A DNA stretch of 12,918 nucleotides from SIG598 sp045538015 (GTDB lineage Bacteria > Bacillota > Clostridia > Oscillospirales > Acutalibacteraceae), in assembly GCA_045538015.1 (NCBI GenBank), contig JAZSQO010000117.1, positions 1-12,918 on the forward strand. The letters are read 5' to 3'. Positions 12,915 through 12,918 of this stretch are shown here, one piece after another. A model generated the notes under the pieces. That model saw nothing but the letters and a program-made list of their open reading frames with translations, searched no databases and was not told the origin of the DNA. The position numbers and the translations under genes were made by a program. Position 1 is the stretch's first letter, and each line of letters opens with the position of its first letter.

Positions 12915-12918
12915 CGTA

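Overview
The window looks like chromosomal DNA from an anaerobic Clostridia-type Firmicute, probably a gut Oscillospiraceae/Ruminococcaceae-like organism. The evidence is strong AAGGAG/GGAGG ribosome binding sites, sigma-A type TTGACA/TATAAT promoters, a PerR-type regulator with a rubredoxin/reverse-rubrerythrin oxidative-stress operon, a secreted protein with a Thr/Pro linker, and a divergent clostridial-type phosphofructokinase. I saw no tRNA, rRNA, CRISPR array, riboswitch or intact insertion sequence. The species cannot be named from the sequence alone.

Layout. (1) 1-2572, minus: the first 857 residues of a large secreted protein (signal peptide, two Ig-like domains, beta-helix-type repeats, Thr/Pro linker), cut by the window edge. 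Its promoter is at 2700-2728. (2) 2761-3748: an unusual small locus. An intact rubredoxin gene (3593-3748, minus) and its terminator have a decayed partial second copy at 2761-2894. Between the two direct copies sits a single plus-strand gene of unknown function (2950-3540) with its own promoter. (3) 6087 down to 3550, minus: a peroxide-stress operon. A promoter with a Per-box-like operator drives perR, then a flavin reductase-rubredoxin ORF that reads in frame into a reverse rubrerythrin, then a small zinc-ribbon protein, an unknown 113-residue protein and the rubredoxin, ending at a terminator. (4) 6188-8329, minus: a tandem two-domain family 2 glycosyltransferase with a strong terminator. 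(5) 8438-11257, plus: a divergently transcribed tldD-tldE(pmbA) protease pair with a clear promoter and terminator. (6) 11257-12914, minus: a divergent 6-phosphofructokinase followed by a GNAT acetyltransferase whose ribosome binding site abuts the phosphofructokinase terminator.

How the genes fit together. The central operon reads as an NAD(P)H-to-peroxide electron route: flavin reductase to rubredoxin to the diiron rubrerythrin, under peroxide-sensing PerR. The most notable points are the continuous reductase-rubredoxin-reverse-rubrerythrin reading frame, which keeps an internal ribosome binding site; the duplicated rubredoxin 3' end flanking an unknown gene; and a Per-box-like sequence in that gene's promoter, which may tie it to the same regulon. 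The other blocks are ordinary housekeeping or surface functions with no obvious link to one another.
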